A stretch of DNA of 9,393 nucleotides from Eubacterium sp. (GTDB lineage Bacteria; Bacillota; Clostridia; Oscillospirales; Acutalibacteraceae). Under the pieces are notes generated by a model. The model was not told the DNA's origin, did no database searches, and saw only the letters and a list, made by a program, of their open reading frames with translations. Position numbers and translations under genes: made by a program. This document shows positions 1-5,699 of the stretch, piece by piece (within the stretch, counting starts at the first letter, position 1; each line of letters begins with the position of its first letter). The stretch spans positions 1 to 9,393 of the forward strand of contig JAIDLO010000023.1 in assembly GCA_029050995.1 (NCBI GenBank), read 5' to 3'.

Positions 1-504
1 ATCATATGGTGTACTGTTAACAATAATTGAAAATGAGATTATATTATCAACAGTCTTGTTATCTTTATTTTTGAATTCAAGTCCCAGAAAGATTTCCTGC
101 CCTTGCTTTGTGTCTTCTCCGAAATTATATTCAAGATTAAAGGCTTTTTTAATTTTGTCATCAGGCGAAATGAATCCGTTTTTGTTAATATAAAAGTCAT
201 AGCTTTCATTCACATTTTCAATATGAAACTGTACTTTGATATCATTGTCGCCGTCAGTTAAGCTCTTTTCAGTATAGCTGATATGAAGATAAAAGCAGTG
301 ATTTTCTGTATCTATGCAATAACTGTATGTGCCGTTATACTTGTCAAAACTTTTTTCAGGTGTATGAACAATATCCTGCCTTTCATACCATATTTCGGTT
401 TTGTTTATAAAAGCTGTATCCATAGAAAATGCAGTGATTGGTGTCAATAGTAAAATAATGATTAACATAAAACAAGCTGTCAATTTACTGAAATATTTAT
501 GCAT
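1..504 (-). CDS. Secreted protein of unknown function, 3' part beyond the window
   Basis: An open frame of 168 codons runs from ATG at 504 to the window edge without a stop, so the C-terminus is missing. The start is backed by an AAGGTG ribosome site about 6 bases upstream and by a typical signal peptide: basic start (MHKYFSK), a hydrophobic core at about residues 9-22 (ACFMLIIILLL) and a likely cleavage near TPITAFS-MD (about residue 27). The mature part is rich in Tyr, Asn, Asp and Lys, with runs such as YNGTYSYCIDTENHCFYLHI and VQFHIENVNESYDFYINKNG that look like alternating beta strands. I do not recognise the family. It may be an extracellular beta-sandwich or binding protein, but that is inference. 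It has its own strong promoter (550-578), so it is probably not part of the run to its right. Confidence 0.8.
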   Translation of the reverse strand, partial: MHKYFSKLTACFMLIIILLLTPITAFSMDTAFINKTEIWYERQDIVHTPEKSFDKYNGTYSYCIDTENHCFYLHISYTEKSLTDGDNDIKVQFHIENVNESYDFYINKNGFISPDDKIKKAFNLEYNFGEDTKQGQEIFLGLEFKNKDNKTVDNIISFSIIVNSTPYD

Positions 505-549
505 TTATTTCACCTTGCAATCTACAATTTTCGCTGAGTAATTACATAA

Positions 550-578
550 ATTTTAACAAGTATTCTTAATTCTGTCAA
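550..578 (-). promoter_or_regulatory. Sigma-A type promoter for the secreted protein
   Basis: On the minus strand a perfect -35 TTGACA (573-578) is followed by a 17-base spacer and a -10 TAAAAT (550-555), preceded by TGT, an extended -10 element. The predicted transcription start near 543 leaves a leader of about 38 bases before ATG at 504. This is the best promoter in the window. Confidence 0.8.
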
Positions 579-584
579 ATACTT
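558..584. repeat. Inverted repeat over the -35 box, operator-like
   Basis: Perfect 7-base arms AAGTATT (558-564) and AATACTT (578-584) are separated by 13 bases. They bracket the -35 box and most of the spacer of the promoter at 550-578, where a repressor could block RNA polymerase. A weak hairpin is the alternative. The minus-strand T-run needed to terminate transcription from the kinase gene is absent. Confidence 0.45.
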
Positions 585-608
585 TTTATAGCATTCTCAC
601 ATTCGATT

Positions 609-1121
609 TTAGTTTATATCAACATCATATACATCTTCAATCAGAACATATTTATGCCCATACTTTTTACACATTTCAAGATTATAAATATTATCTTTCA
701 ATATGATTTCTTCAGACAAATCGGAATCATCCATTCGATTTTCGATAACGCTTGCAAATTTCTTTATATCGCTGAAATGATTTTCAATATATTCTTTGCT
801 CATGATCAGGCAGCAATACTGAATTTCTTTTAAGTATTCTTCTTCAAAATCTTTATGCCAATCAAAAGGAATATAGCATCCCTCAACGATAAGATTCTGA
901 TTGTTTTCAACGGCTGTTTTTATCATTTCTTTAACGATCTTCCATAGATAAGCTGTCAATTCATGATCATCAGATTCAGGTGTTAAATCTGTGTTGCCGC
1001 TTCTGATAAGCCCCATTTTCAAATGGTCAATGGATAAATATGGGTACTTATATTTTTCTAAAAGCTTTTGTGCCAAGTTGGTTTTACCTGTATGTGATGC
1101 TCCTGCGATTAATATAATCAT
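609..1121 (-). CDS. P-loop kinase (AAA_33 / adenylate-kinase-like), small-molecule kinase
   Basis: A 170-residue cytosolic protein. A textbook Walker A loop, GASHTGKT, lies at residues 7-14 right after the first beta strand (MIILIA). It is followed by SIDHLKMG at 30-37, where D32 is placed like the substrate-binding acidic residue of nucleoside and sugar kinases, and by NLIVEGCYIP at 76-85, a Walker B-like strand. R129 and the acidic helix after it may form the lid. The length and layout match small P-loop kinases often labelled adenylate kinase or 2-phosphoglycerate kinase; the phosphate acceptor cannot be read from sequence. A GGAGA site 6 bases before ATG supports the start. It is the last gene of the second packed run, 24 bases after the DUF3916 gene. 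A zeta-toxin-like role is possible, but no antitoxin partner is apparent. Confidence 0.8.
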   Translation of the reverse strand: MIILIAGASHTGKTNLAQKLLEKYKYPYLSIDHLKMGLIRSGNTDLTPESDDHELTAYLWKIVKEMIKTAVENNQNLIVEGCYIPFDWHKDFEEEYLKEIQYCCLIMSKEYIENHFSDIKKFASVIENRMDDSDLSEEIILKDNIYNLEMCKKYGHKYVLIEDVYDVDIN

Positions 1122-1145
1122 AAGTATTCTCCGATAAATTGTAGT

Positions 1146-1649
1146 TTAATTTAATTCTCCATAAAACCAAATTGTTGATTGACTGCAAAAATCATCCTCA
1201 CAAATTATCATACGATAGCCTTTTTCCAAAAGATTCGTTTTAATATTTCTTGGCTTAACAAAGGATAAATTTCCATTTTCAATCGGTTCCAATTTTACCT
1301 CAGGACCTTTCCTGTTCCAAAATGAATCATAGTAATCCTTACTGTAGAAAATGATAATCTGAGATTCCCACAAATTCGATTCATCAATTAAAGCTACTAT
1401 TTTACAAAAGGATAACTCAGCTGGTTTTTGTTCTATGAATTTTTCTGTTGTTTCAAGCCATTTTCTGCAAAACGCCGTTTTTACTTTTCCGTATGTCTTC
1501 GGACTTGAAATAAACGGACTGCTTGGCACATGGAAATGCTCGAAACCGTCATTTGTTCTTTGAAACGGAACAAACGAGTCGATATATTTCAGCAAAGTAT
1601 TTAATTTTCTGTACTGTCCTCTTTGCTTCCTTTTGTTGTGTTTTATCAT
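1146..1649 (-). CDS. DUF3916 family protein
   Basis: A 167-residue protein that I recognise as resembling the DUF3916 family of Firmicutes, which has no assigned function. Family-like traits are a very basic start (MIKHNKRKQRGQYRKL), an HFHVPSSPFISSPKT segment at 38-52, the core LWESQIIIFYSKDYYDSFW at 93-111 and a closing IWFYGEL. There is no signal peptide or membrane helix, so it should be cytosolic. The basic N-terminus could contact nucleic acid, which is only inference. The ribosome site AAGGA overlaps the TAA stop of the SRPBCC gene (TAAGGA) and lies about 10 bases before ATG, so translation of the two genes is probably linked. Confidence 0.75.
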   Translation of the reverse strand: MIKHNKRKQRGQYRKLNTLLKYIDSFVPFQRTNDGFEHFHVPSSPFISSPKTYGKVKTAFCRKWLETTEKFIEQKPAELSFCKIVALIDESNLWESQIIIFYSKDYYDSFWNRKGPEVKLEPIENGNLSFVKPRNIKTNLLEKGYRMIICEDDFCSQSTIWFYGELN

Positions 1650-1661
1650 AATTATTTTTCC

Positions 1662-2060
1662 TTATTTCTTTAATTCATTTTCTAAATCACGCACATATCT
1701 TTTCTGCTGTTTTTTCAAATATGGCTTTGCCAAAAGTTTCATTACGGAATTATTGACCTCAATTTCTTCAATAAAGGTTAGTTCAATAGTTCCGTTTGGC
1801 AATTCTTTGAATAAGCCTGTCCAGCTGCCTTTCATATTCGTATTTTCAATATCGAATTTATACTCTTTCAATTTTTCCTTTTTTGTGATTTCAAAATATG
1901 TAGGATAATTGTTTTTAGCATATTCTATAAAATGCTTGTCATCTGCTATTTCGATTTTTGACAAATCACTTCTCCAAAAGTAATTGCTGTTATCTGTAAT
2001 TATATTCCATAGTTTTTCTTTATCACAATTAAATTCTTTCTTTATAGTGGATTGAATCAT
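1662..2060 (-). CDS. SRPBCC / polyketide-cyclase-like protein
   Basis: A 132-residue protein that fits the SRPBCC (START/Bet v 1-like) fold, a small hydrophobic-ligand-binding barrel. It opens with a strand and a helix of the usual kind (STIKKEFNCDKEKLWNIITD, residues 4-23), has alternating strands in the middle (YFEITKKEKLKEYKFDI, then GSWTGLFKEL and IELTFIEEIEV) and ends in a long amphipathic helix (KLLAKPYLKKQQKRYVRDLE) that closes the pocket. Members bind or modify lipids, polyketides or other small molecules; the ligand here is unknown. An AGGAG site 7-8 bases before ATG supports the start and lies just beyond the stop of the GNAT gene, 15 bases away. The DUF3916 gene follows after 12 bases. 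Confidence 0.75.
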   Translation of the reverse strand: MIQSTIKKEFNCDKEKLWNIITDNSNYFWRSDLSKIEIADDKHFIEYAKNNYPTYFEITKKEKLKEYKFDIENTNMKGSWTGLFKELPNGTIELTFIEEIEVNNSVMKLLAKPYLKKQQKRYVRDLENELKK

Positions 2061-2075
2061 TATTACACTCCTAAA

Positions 2076-2504
2076 TTACTTTTCATCTTTCCATATCATT
2101 GTATATTCTGTTTCATTCGTGTTTTCGTCTATATTTTCAATAAGGATTTTGAAGTTTTCTCTTTGATAAAACTGAACAGCACGAACATTCTTTTTATATA
2201 CATTCAAGCTTAATTCTGTTTTTTTTGTCTTAACATAATCTAAAAGTTGTTTACCGATACCTTGTGACTGAGATTCAGCACAAACAAAAATGCCTGCTAT
2301 ATAATTATTTTCCAAGCCAACAAAGCCCTGAATTCTATCAGCATCTTCATAAACATAGATTTCAGCCTGCAAAAGCATCTCTTTTACAAGTTCAAAATTA
2401 TCCCGCCAATATTTTGCCGGGATAAAATTATGCGCTTTTATATTCGTATCAAGCCAAATGTCAGCTACTTCATTTAAATCTTTTTCGTTAAAAATTCTAA
2501 TCAT
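2076..2504 (-). CDS. GNAT acetyltransferase, YjaB-like
   Basis: A 142-residue GCN5-related N-acetyltransferase that would transfer acetyl from acetyl-CoA to an amine. The order of elements is like E. coli YjaB: an early helix IWLDTNIKAHNFIPAKYW (16-33), a strand with GFVGLENNYIAGIFV (60-74), the acetyl-CoA pyrophosphate loop Q79-S-Q-G82-I-G84, and the C-terminal signature NVYKKNVRAVQFYQRENF (101-118). The substrate is unknown. The start is odd: no real Shine-Dalgarno site precedes ATG at 2504, only GG about 11 bases upstream, although the N-terminus MIRIFNEKDL is a normal GNAT opening. It is the first gene of the second packed run, 34 bases after the GH26 stop, so it could rely on read-through or on a weak promoter I cannot define. 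Confidence 0.88.
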   Translation of the reverse strand: MIRIFNEKDLNEVADIWLDTNIKAHNFIPAKYWRDNFELVKEMLLQAEIYVYEDADRIQGFVGLENNYIAGIFVCAESQSQGIGKQLLDYVKTKKTELSLNVYKKNVRAVQFYQRENFKILIENIDENTNETEYTMIWKDEK

Positions 2505-2538
2505 AACTTATACCAATAATTGATAGTAACCATTCGAT

Positions 2539-3543
2539 TTACTTGAAACTTGGCAATTCATCAAGCGTTATAACATAATCACTATTATAGATATCCTTAA
2601 GGCTTTCTTTTGTATTTGTATCTATAAGATACTCTGTATGCCAAGGCATAAAGGAACACCAAGGAGTTTTCTTCAACTGTTCCACTGTAGGAATCAGTCC
2701 GCATTCGTGGAAGATCAGCGGTTTCTTTCCATTGGTAATTTTGCGTACTATTTTATAGAGCCTTTTTTCTGCTCCGTTTTCCTCAACCTCATAGCTGTCT
2801 GCGCCGACAATATCGCAGTATGCATCCCCCGGATACCACTCAGCAGGCTTGCCTTTATAATCATAACCGTTATGAGAATAACCAAGTACCCAGATCAGAT
2901 TGTTTAAACCTAAATCCTTTGTAAAATGATCATACATCATAATCCAGAGCTTTTTGAAATTTTCAGCACCGCCTTTGCCCCACCAGAACCATGCACCGTC
3001 AAACTCATGGAAAGGTCGCCAAAGAACAGTTACACCCGATTTCTGAAGTTTAAGCAAAGCTTTACCTGCATTGTCCATACTCTCCATAAAAGCTTTGTTT
3101 TCAGCTGTACCGTCCGTTAAAACTAAATTCCAATTTTCTATTTCATCGTTTTTGCAGTTATCATAGTTGCCGTCAAAATTCGGTCCGCAATGCCAGCAGA
3201 TTGTAACCAAACCGCCTTTGTTCCACCAATCAGCAGCACGCTGAACAACACCGTCAAAATCATCATCCATAAAATCAAGACCGCGCATTGCCGGATACTT
3301 GCCCGTAGCGTCATAAACATAATCCATTTCATACTCGGTGCTTCCCATCCAGGTTGATTCCTGCTGGGCAGAGATTGTTCCGTTTCCATATGTATCACAG
3401 ATGTAAGAATACACCTTTTTCGTTGTTTCGTTTGCATTGGCGTTGCTCAATTTCATTTCCGCTCTGTATGTATCTGCTCTTGAACAGGAGCAAAGAAAGG
3501 ATAAGCATAGTGTTACTGAGATAAAGCAAATCATTTTTTTCAT
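2539..3543 (-). CDS. GH26 glycoside hydrolase lipoprotein (beta-mannanase type)
   Basis: A 334-residue protein of glycoside hydrolase family 26, a clan GH-A retaining enzyme family that mostly cleaves beta-1,4-mannan. The acid/base glutamate is E180 in WRPFHEFDGAWFWWG (175-189), a near-exact GH26 signature; the nucleophile is E280 in KPLIFHECG (274-282). Other family features are the early QQESTW (60-65) and GLVTICWHCGPNF (111-123). The N-terminus has a short basic start, a hydrophobic core and a lipobox-like LCSC with C20 as lipidation site, so the mature enzyme should be anchored outside the cell membrane. An AAAGG site lies about 10 bases before ATG. The gene is visibly more GC-rich than its neighbours (27 G/C in the 60-base row at 2821). 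No transporter or other glycan gene is nearby, which is unusual. Beta-1,3-xylanase or lichenase activity is the alternative. Confidence 0.93.
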   Translation of the reverse strand: MKKMICFISVTLCLSFLCSCSRADTYRAEMKLSNANANETTKKVYSYICDTYGNGTISAQQESTWMGSTEYEMDYVYDATGKYPAMRGLDFMDDDFDGVVQRAADWWNKGGLVTICWHCGPNFDGNYDNCKNDEIENWNLVLTDGTAENKAFMESMDNAGKALLKLQKSGVTVLWRPFHEFDGAWFWWGKGGAENFKKLWIMMYDHFTKDLGLNNLIWVLGYSHNGYDYKGKPAEWYPGDAYCDIVGADSYEVEENGAEKRLYKIVRKITNGKKPLIFHECGLIPTVEQLKKTPWCSFMPWHTEYLIDTNTKESLKDIYNSDYVITLDELPSFK

Positions 3544-3598
3544 AATATTTCAACCTTTTATTATAATTTTTCTGCACTTTTCTTACGAACAGGGTGCA

Positions 3599-3910
3599 TT
3601 ATTTTTTATCTTTTCCTTTGATTTTATCAACAATCCGCCGTATGCCCAGGGTAATCGCAATACACAATGGAAAAAACGGCGTAAACGGACCTGCCCAGAA
3701 AGCAAGATAAGCCGTTGCCATTACGCTACACCATTTCCAGCCGAATATAGCGTGGCACAAATAGCCGCCCCAAACAGGCGAATACATAATTACAACAACA
3801 ATGCCGAAAATAACGACTGTGCGCCAATCCTTACATTCCTTCCATATCCATTTACAAAATTTTATAAATTTGGCTTTTAGTTTATTATAAAATTCTTTTG
3901 TTTTTTCCAT
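3599..3910 (-). CDS. Small membrane protein of unknown function
   Basis: A 103-residue protein with a basic, aromatic, probably amphipathic N-terminal helix (KTKEFYNKLKAKFIKFCKW) followed by two or three hydrophobic segments: about 31-45 (TVVIFGIVVVIMYSP), 60-75 (WCSVMATAYLAFWAG) and 78-90 (PFFPLCIAITLGI). It ends with a lysine-rich tail, so that end is likely cytoplasmic. I recall similar small hypothetical proteins from gut clostridia but no function. I chose ATG at 3910, with AAGAGG at 3924-3929. A longer frame up to 4060 would overlap the DUF3795 gene and add a hydrophilic stretch with no domain character. The site-to-start spacing of 13 bases is long, suggesting modest translation. The GH26 gene begins 55 bases downstream. 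Confidence 0.7.
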   Translation of the reverse strand: MEKTKEFYNKLKAKFIKFCKWIWKECKDWRTVVIFGIVVVIMYSPVWGGYLCHAIFGWKWCSVMATAYLAFWAGPFTPFFPLCIAITLGIRRIVDKIKGKDKK

Positions 3911-3923
3911 ATTCTTTATACTA

Positions 3924-3929
3924 CCTCTT
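3924..3929 (-). promoter_or_regulatory. Ribosome binding site deciding the small membrane protein start
   Basis: AAGAGG, 13 bases before ATG at 3910. It favours this start over the upstream in-frame start at 4060, which lies inside the DUF3795 coding region. The spacing is longer than ideal. Confidence 0.5.
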
Positions 3930-4004
3930 AAATAAATTACCACTAATATTTTTTTCTGTTTTTGATTAACTATGTAAATTTCATCACGACTCTCGTCATT
4001 TATA

Positions 4005-4460
4005 TTATCTCTTTTTGAATACAATAATTTCCGGTTCTGTTCCATTTTCTCCGTATTCACAAACTAAAAGATAGTTTTCATCAGCGGTCAAACCATAGCA
4101 TCTGTTACTATTCTTTTTACAGATCTGATTGCCTAAATAAACTCGGTTATCATCCCAGAATTTTATAGTTTGTCCGCTGGCAAGCGTATATTCAAGGTTA
4201 ACAAAAGAGCCGTTCAGTGCATTCAGATTTGTTACCTTTTCCATATCTTCAATTCCAAGTGCATTGAATTCTTCAATCAATTGTGCTTTTAATTTACATG
4301 CTGAAGAACAGGATTTACTGCAATCCGTACAACCATTGCTATTACTGCACTCTGCAATCATACAGGAACCTCCAAAGGGATGCCCATTTGTTTCTTTGCA
4401 TCCTCCGCACTCTTCCTTTAATCCGCATTCATTGCAATCAATTCCGCATATCGTTTTCAT
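4005..4460 (-). CDS. Cysteine-rich DUF3795 family protein
   Basis: A 151-residue protein. The first 55 residues hold eleven cysteines (5, 9, 12, 18, 21, 33, 38, 44, 47, 51, 55) in CxxxCxxC-like groups: CGIDCNEC, CGGC, CMIAEC, CTDC and CSSAC. This matches the DUF3795 family and suggests zinc or iron-sulfur binding; no function is established for the family. The second half lacks a Cys cluster and is strand-rich (GQTIKFWDDNRVYLGNQI, LLVCEYGENGTEPEIIVF), which looks like a separate small beta domain. I start at ATG 4460, because an in-frame GTG at 4478 includes the AAAGGA ribosome site itself. It lies 31 bases after the TfoX C-terminal gene and is probably co-transcribed with it. Confidence 0.8.
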   Translation of the reverse strand: MKTICGIDCNECGLKEECGGCKETNGHPFGGSCMIAECSNSNGCTDCSKSCSSACKLKAQLIEEFNALGIEDMEKVTNLNALNGSFVNLEYTLASGQTIKFWDDNRVYLGNQICKKNSNRCYGLTADENYLLVCEYGENGTEPEIIVFKKR

Positions 4461-4469
4461 ATTCTTATA

Positions 4470-4475
4470 TCCTTT
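4470..4475 (-). promoter_or_regulatory. Ribosome binding site deciding the DUF3795 start
   Basis: AAAGGA lies 9 bases before ATG at 4460. The alternative GTG (4476-4478) is immediately upstream of this site and has no site of its own, so the 6-residue-longer start is rejected. Confidence 0.7.
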
Positions 4476-4491
4476 CACAAATCTGTAAGTA

Positions 4492-4746
4492 TTATTTTAA
4501 TTCATCTGCATAGGCTTTTAAATCCTTTTTTACTTCTTCAGACAGCATATTAAAATCTGTATTATCAATTGCGCCCTGCAGTGCGTACAAATGCACGGAG
4601 CATACCTCTGGAAAACGCAGTTTTAATTTAAAATAAGCTTCTTTGCTTCCTATTGTTATTAACTCTTCGGCAGAGTTAATTCCCGCTAATTTCAGCTTTC
4701 GTTCAAGCTCTTTGCCGATATTTCTCATTGAGGTTAAATCGGTCAT
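4492..4746 (-). CDS. Stand-alone TfoX C-terminal domain protein
   Basis: An 84-residue protein matching only the C-terminal domain of TfoX/Sxy, the competence regulator of gamma-proteobacteria. It shows the helix-hairpin-helix-like opening LTSMRNIGKELERKLKLAGI (4-23), then SAEELITIGSKEAYFKLK and a helical remainder (VHLYALQGAI). The TfoX N-terminal domain is absent. Single-domain versions are common in Firmicutes and are not known to control competence; protein or DNA contact through the hairpin is inference. The start at 4746 is supported by GGAG about 10 bases upstream. Its leader ATAGGAGCG is the same as that of the YdeI gene directly before it, 32 bases away. Confidence 0.85.
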   Translation of the reverse strand: MTDLTSMRNIGKELERKLKLAGINSAEELITIGSKEAYFKLKLRFPEVCSVHLYALQGAIDNTDFNMLSEEVKKDLKAYADELK

Positions 4747-4778
4747 AACAGCACGCTCCTATAATCATTTCTTCTTCA

Positions 4779-5339
4779 TTACATAGGCTTCAGATTTTTA
4801 TTTAGCCTGTTCAACATCCATAAAAGTCGCTTTTCTTTTCCCGTATCTGTTTTTGCATCAAAATATGCTCGGGTATAGGTTTTCTTTACGGATAAAGACA
4901 TATTCCGAAAATTGGTAAAAGCAGGTTCATATTCTTCAAGTATTTTGGATAAACAAGCAATCTGCTCATCTGTAATTGCAGATGACTTTGGTGCATCCCA
5001 CTGTCCGTTTTCTTTTGCTTCCTCGATTTTCTTTCTGCCGAAATCAGTCATAAGTCCTTGTTCTTCAAGGCATTTAACCAACGCTTTATTTTTCTCCGAC
5101 CATTTGCTGTTCTTTCTGCGTAAAGAAAAATATTTTTTGTAGCTTTTATCATCAATGCTTTGCATCTGCCCGTCAATCCAACCAAAGCAGAGTGCTTCTT
5201 CAAGCGCTTCAGATGCTTTCAGCGTTTTAGGTCCGCCTGCTTTGCCGAATAAAAGCCAGATACCCTCAGATGACAGACAATGTGCAGAAAGCCATTCTCT
5301 GAATTCTGCTCTGCTTTCAAATTGCATTATATCACTCAT
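4779..5339 (-). CDS. YdeI/OmdA family protein
   Basis: A 186-residue cytosolic protein of the YdeI / OmpD-associated family. Typical motifs are REWLSAHCLSSEGIWLLFGK (14-33), the signature EALCFGWIDGQMQSID (48-63), the basic stretch FSLRRKNSKWSEKN (71-84) and the C-terminal OmdA-like helical part (YTRAYFDAKTDTGKEKRLLW, 155-174). Some relatives have been linked to peptide or bacteriocin stress, but the molecular activity is not established. AGGAG is 8-9 bases before ATG 5339. The gap from the ABM gene is 23 bases, consistent with one transcript. There is no sign of truncation. Confidence 0.85.
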   Translation of the reverse strand: MSDIMQFESRAEFREWLSAHCLSSEGIWLLFGKAGGPKTLKASEALEEALCFGWIDGQMQSIDDKSYKKYFSLRRKNSKWSEKNKALVKCLEEQGLMTDFGRKKIEEAKENGQWDAPKSSAITDEQIACLSKILEEYEPAFTNFRNMSLSVKKTYTRAYFDAKTDTGKEKRLLWMLNRLNKNLKPM

Positions 5340-5362
5340 ATGTGCCGCTCCTATATTTTGTA

Positions 5363-5695
5363 TTATTCCTTTATAAATGTTTTATCTGCTTCAGGAATGC
5401 CGGCTTCATCTGAAATATATCGTTCTACTTTCATATGCAAATCATATTTTTCACGAAGTGCAATAATCTTTGCCATCATAGGAGAAGCATGATGAATATC
5501 TATGGATTGCTGGTCTTTCCAGCTGTCAATTAAAAGCACGGTTTCCGTATCGTCCATAGGGAAAAAGTATTCATATTTAAGGTTTCCGTTCTGCGCACGA
5601 ATGTCGTCAACAATTCCGCTTGAAACCATTTCCTCTGCAAATTTTCTTGCATTTCCATTTACACCGCTGTAATAAATATTTACTGTAACAGCCAT
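5363..5695 (-). CDS. ABM-domain protein, putative quinol monooxygenase (YgiN-like)
   Basis: A 110-residue protein with one antibiotic biosynthesis monooxygenase (ABM) ferredoxin-like domain. Visible family marks are the first strand MAVTVNIYY, the helix NARKFAEEMV, the strand YEYFFPMDDTETVLLIDSW and the signature DSWKDQQSIDIHHASP (57-72) with H68/H69. Members act as small dimers that oxidise quinols, haem or polyketide intermediates without a cofactor; the substrate here is open. I start at ATG 5695: the in-frame TTG at 5710 overlaps the ribosome site GAGAGG (5703-5708). The latter lies in the last codons of the GyrI-like gene, only 4 bases separate the genes, and translational coupling is likely. 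Confidence 0.83.
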   Translation of the reverse strand: MAVTVNIYYSGVNGNARKFAEEMVSSGIVDDIRAQNGNLKYEYFFPMDDTETVLLIDSWKDQQSIDIHHASPMMAKIIALREKYDLHMKVERYISDEAGIPEADKTFIKE

Positions 5696-5699
5696 TTCT

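Noticed and set aside
1633..1908. Plus-strand open frame of 91 residues rich in Phe and Ser
   Set aside because: It is the reverse complement of the SRPBCC gene; its low-complexity hydrophobic look comes from Lys/Glu codons on the other strand.
3138..3437. Minus-strand frame of 99 residues inside the GH26 gene
   Set aside because: It is a shifted frame of a gene with intact catalytic motifs; no sign of a frameshift in the enzyme.
3560..3565. TATAAT before the GH26 gene as a promoter
   Set aside because: The transcript would start near 3553, inside or past the ribosome site, and the -35 position (TCGTAA) is poor.
3437..3880. Plus-strand open frame of 147 residues
   Set aside because: It runs antisense across the small membrane protein and the GH26 start, has no ribosome site and no domain character.
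3911..4060. A 50-residue N-terminal extension of the small membrane protein
   Set aside because: It overlaps the end of the DUF3795 gene, is hydrophilic without domain features, and ATG 3910 has its own upstream AAGAGG.
4461..4478. DUF3795 start at GTG 4478
   Set aside because: It includes the AAAGGA ribosome site that serves ATG 4460, and conserved family sequence begins at the later start.
4750..5357. Shared 10-base CGCTCCTATA at two gene starts as a repeat element
   Set aside because: Both copies are just the ribosome sites (ATAGGAGCG on the minus strand) of adjacent genes.
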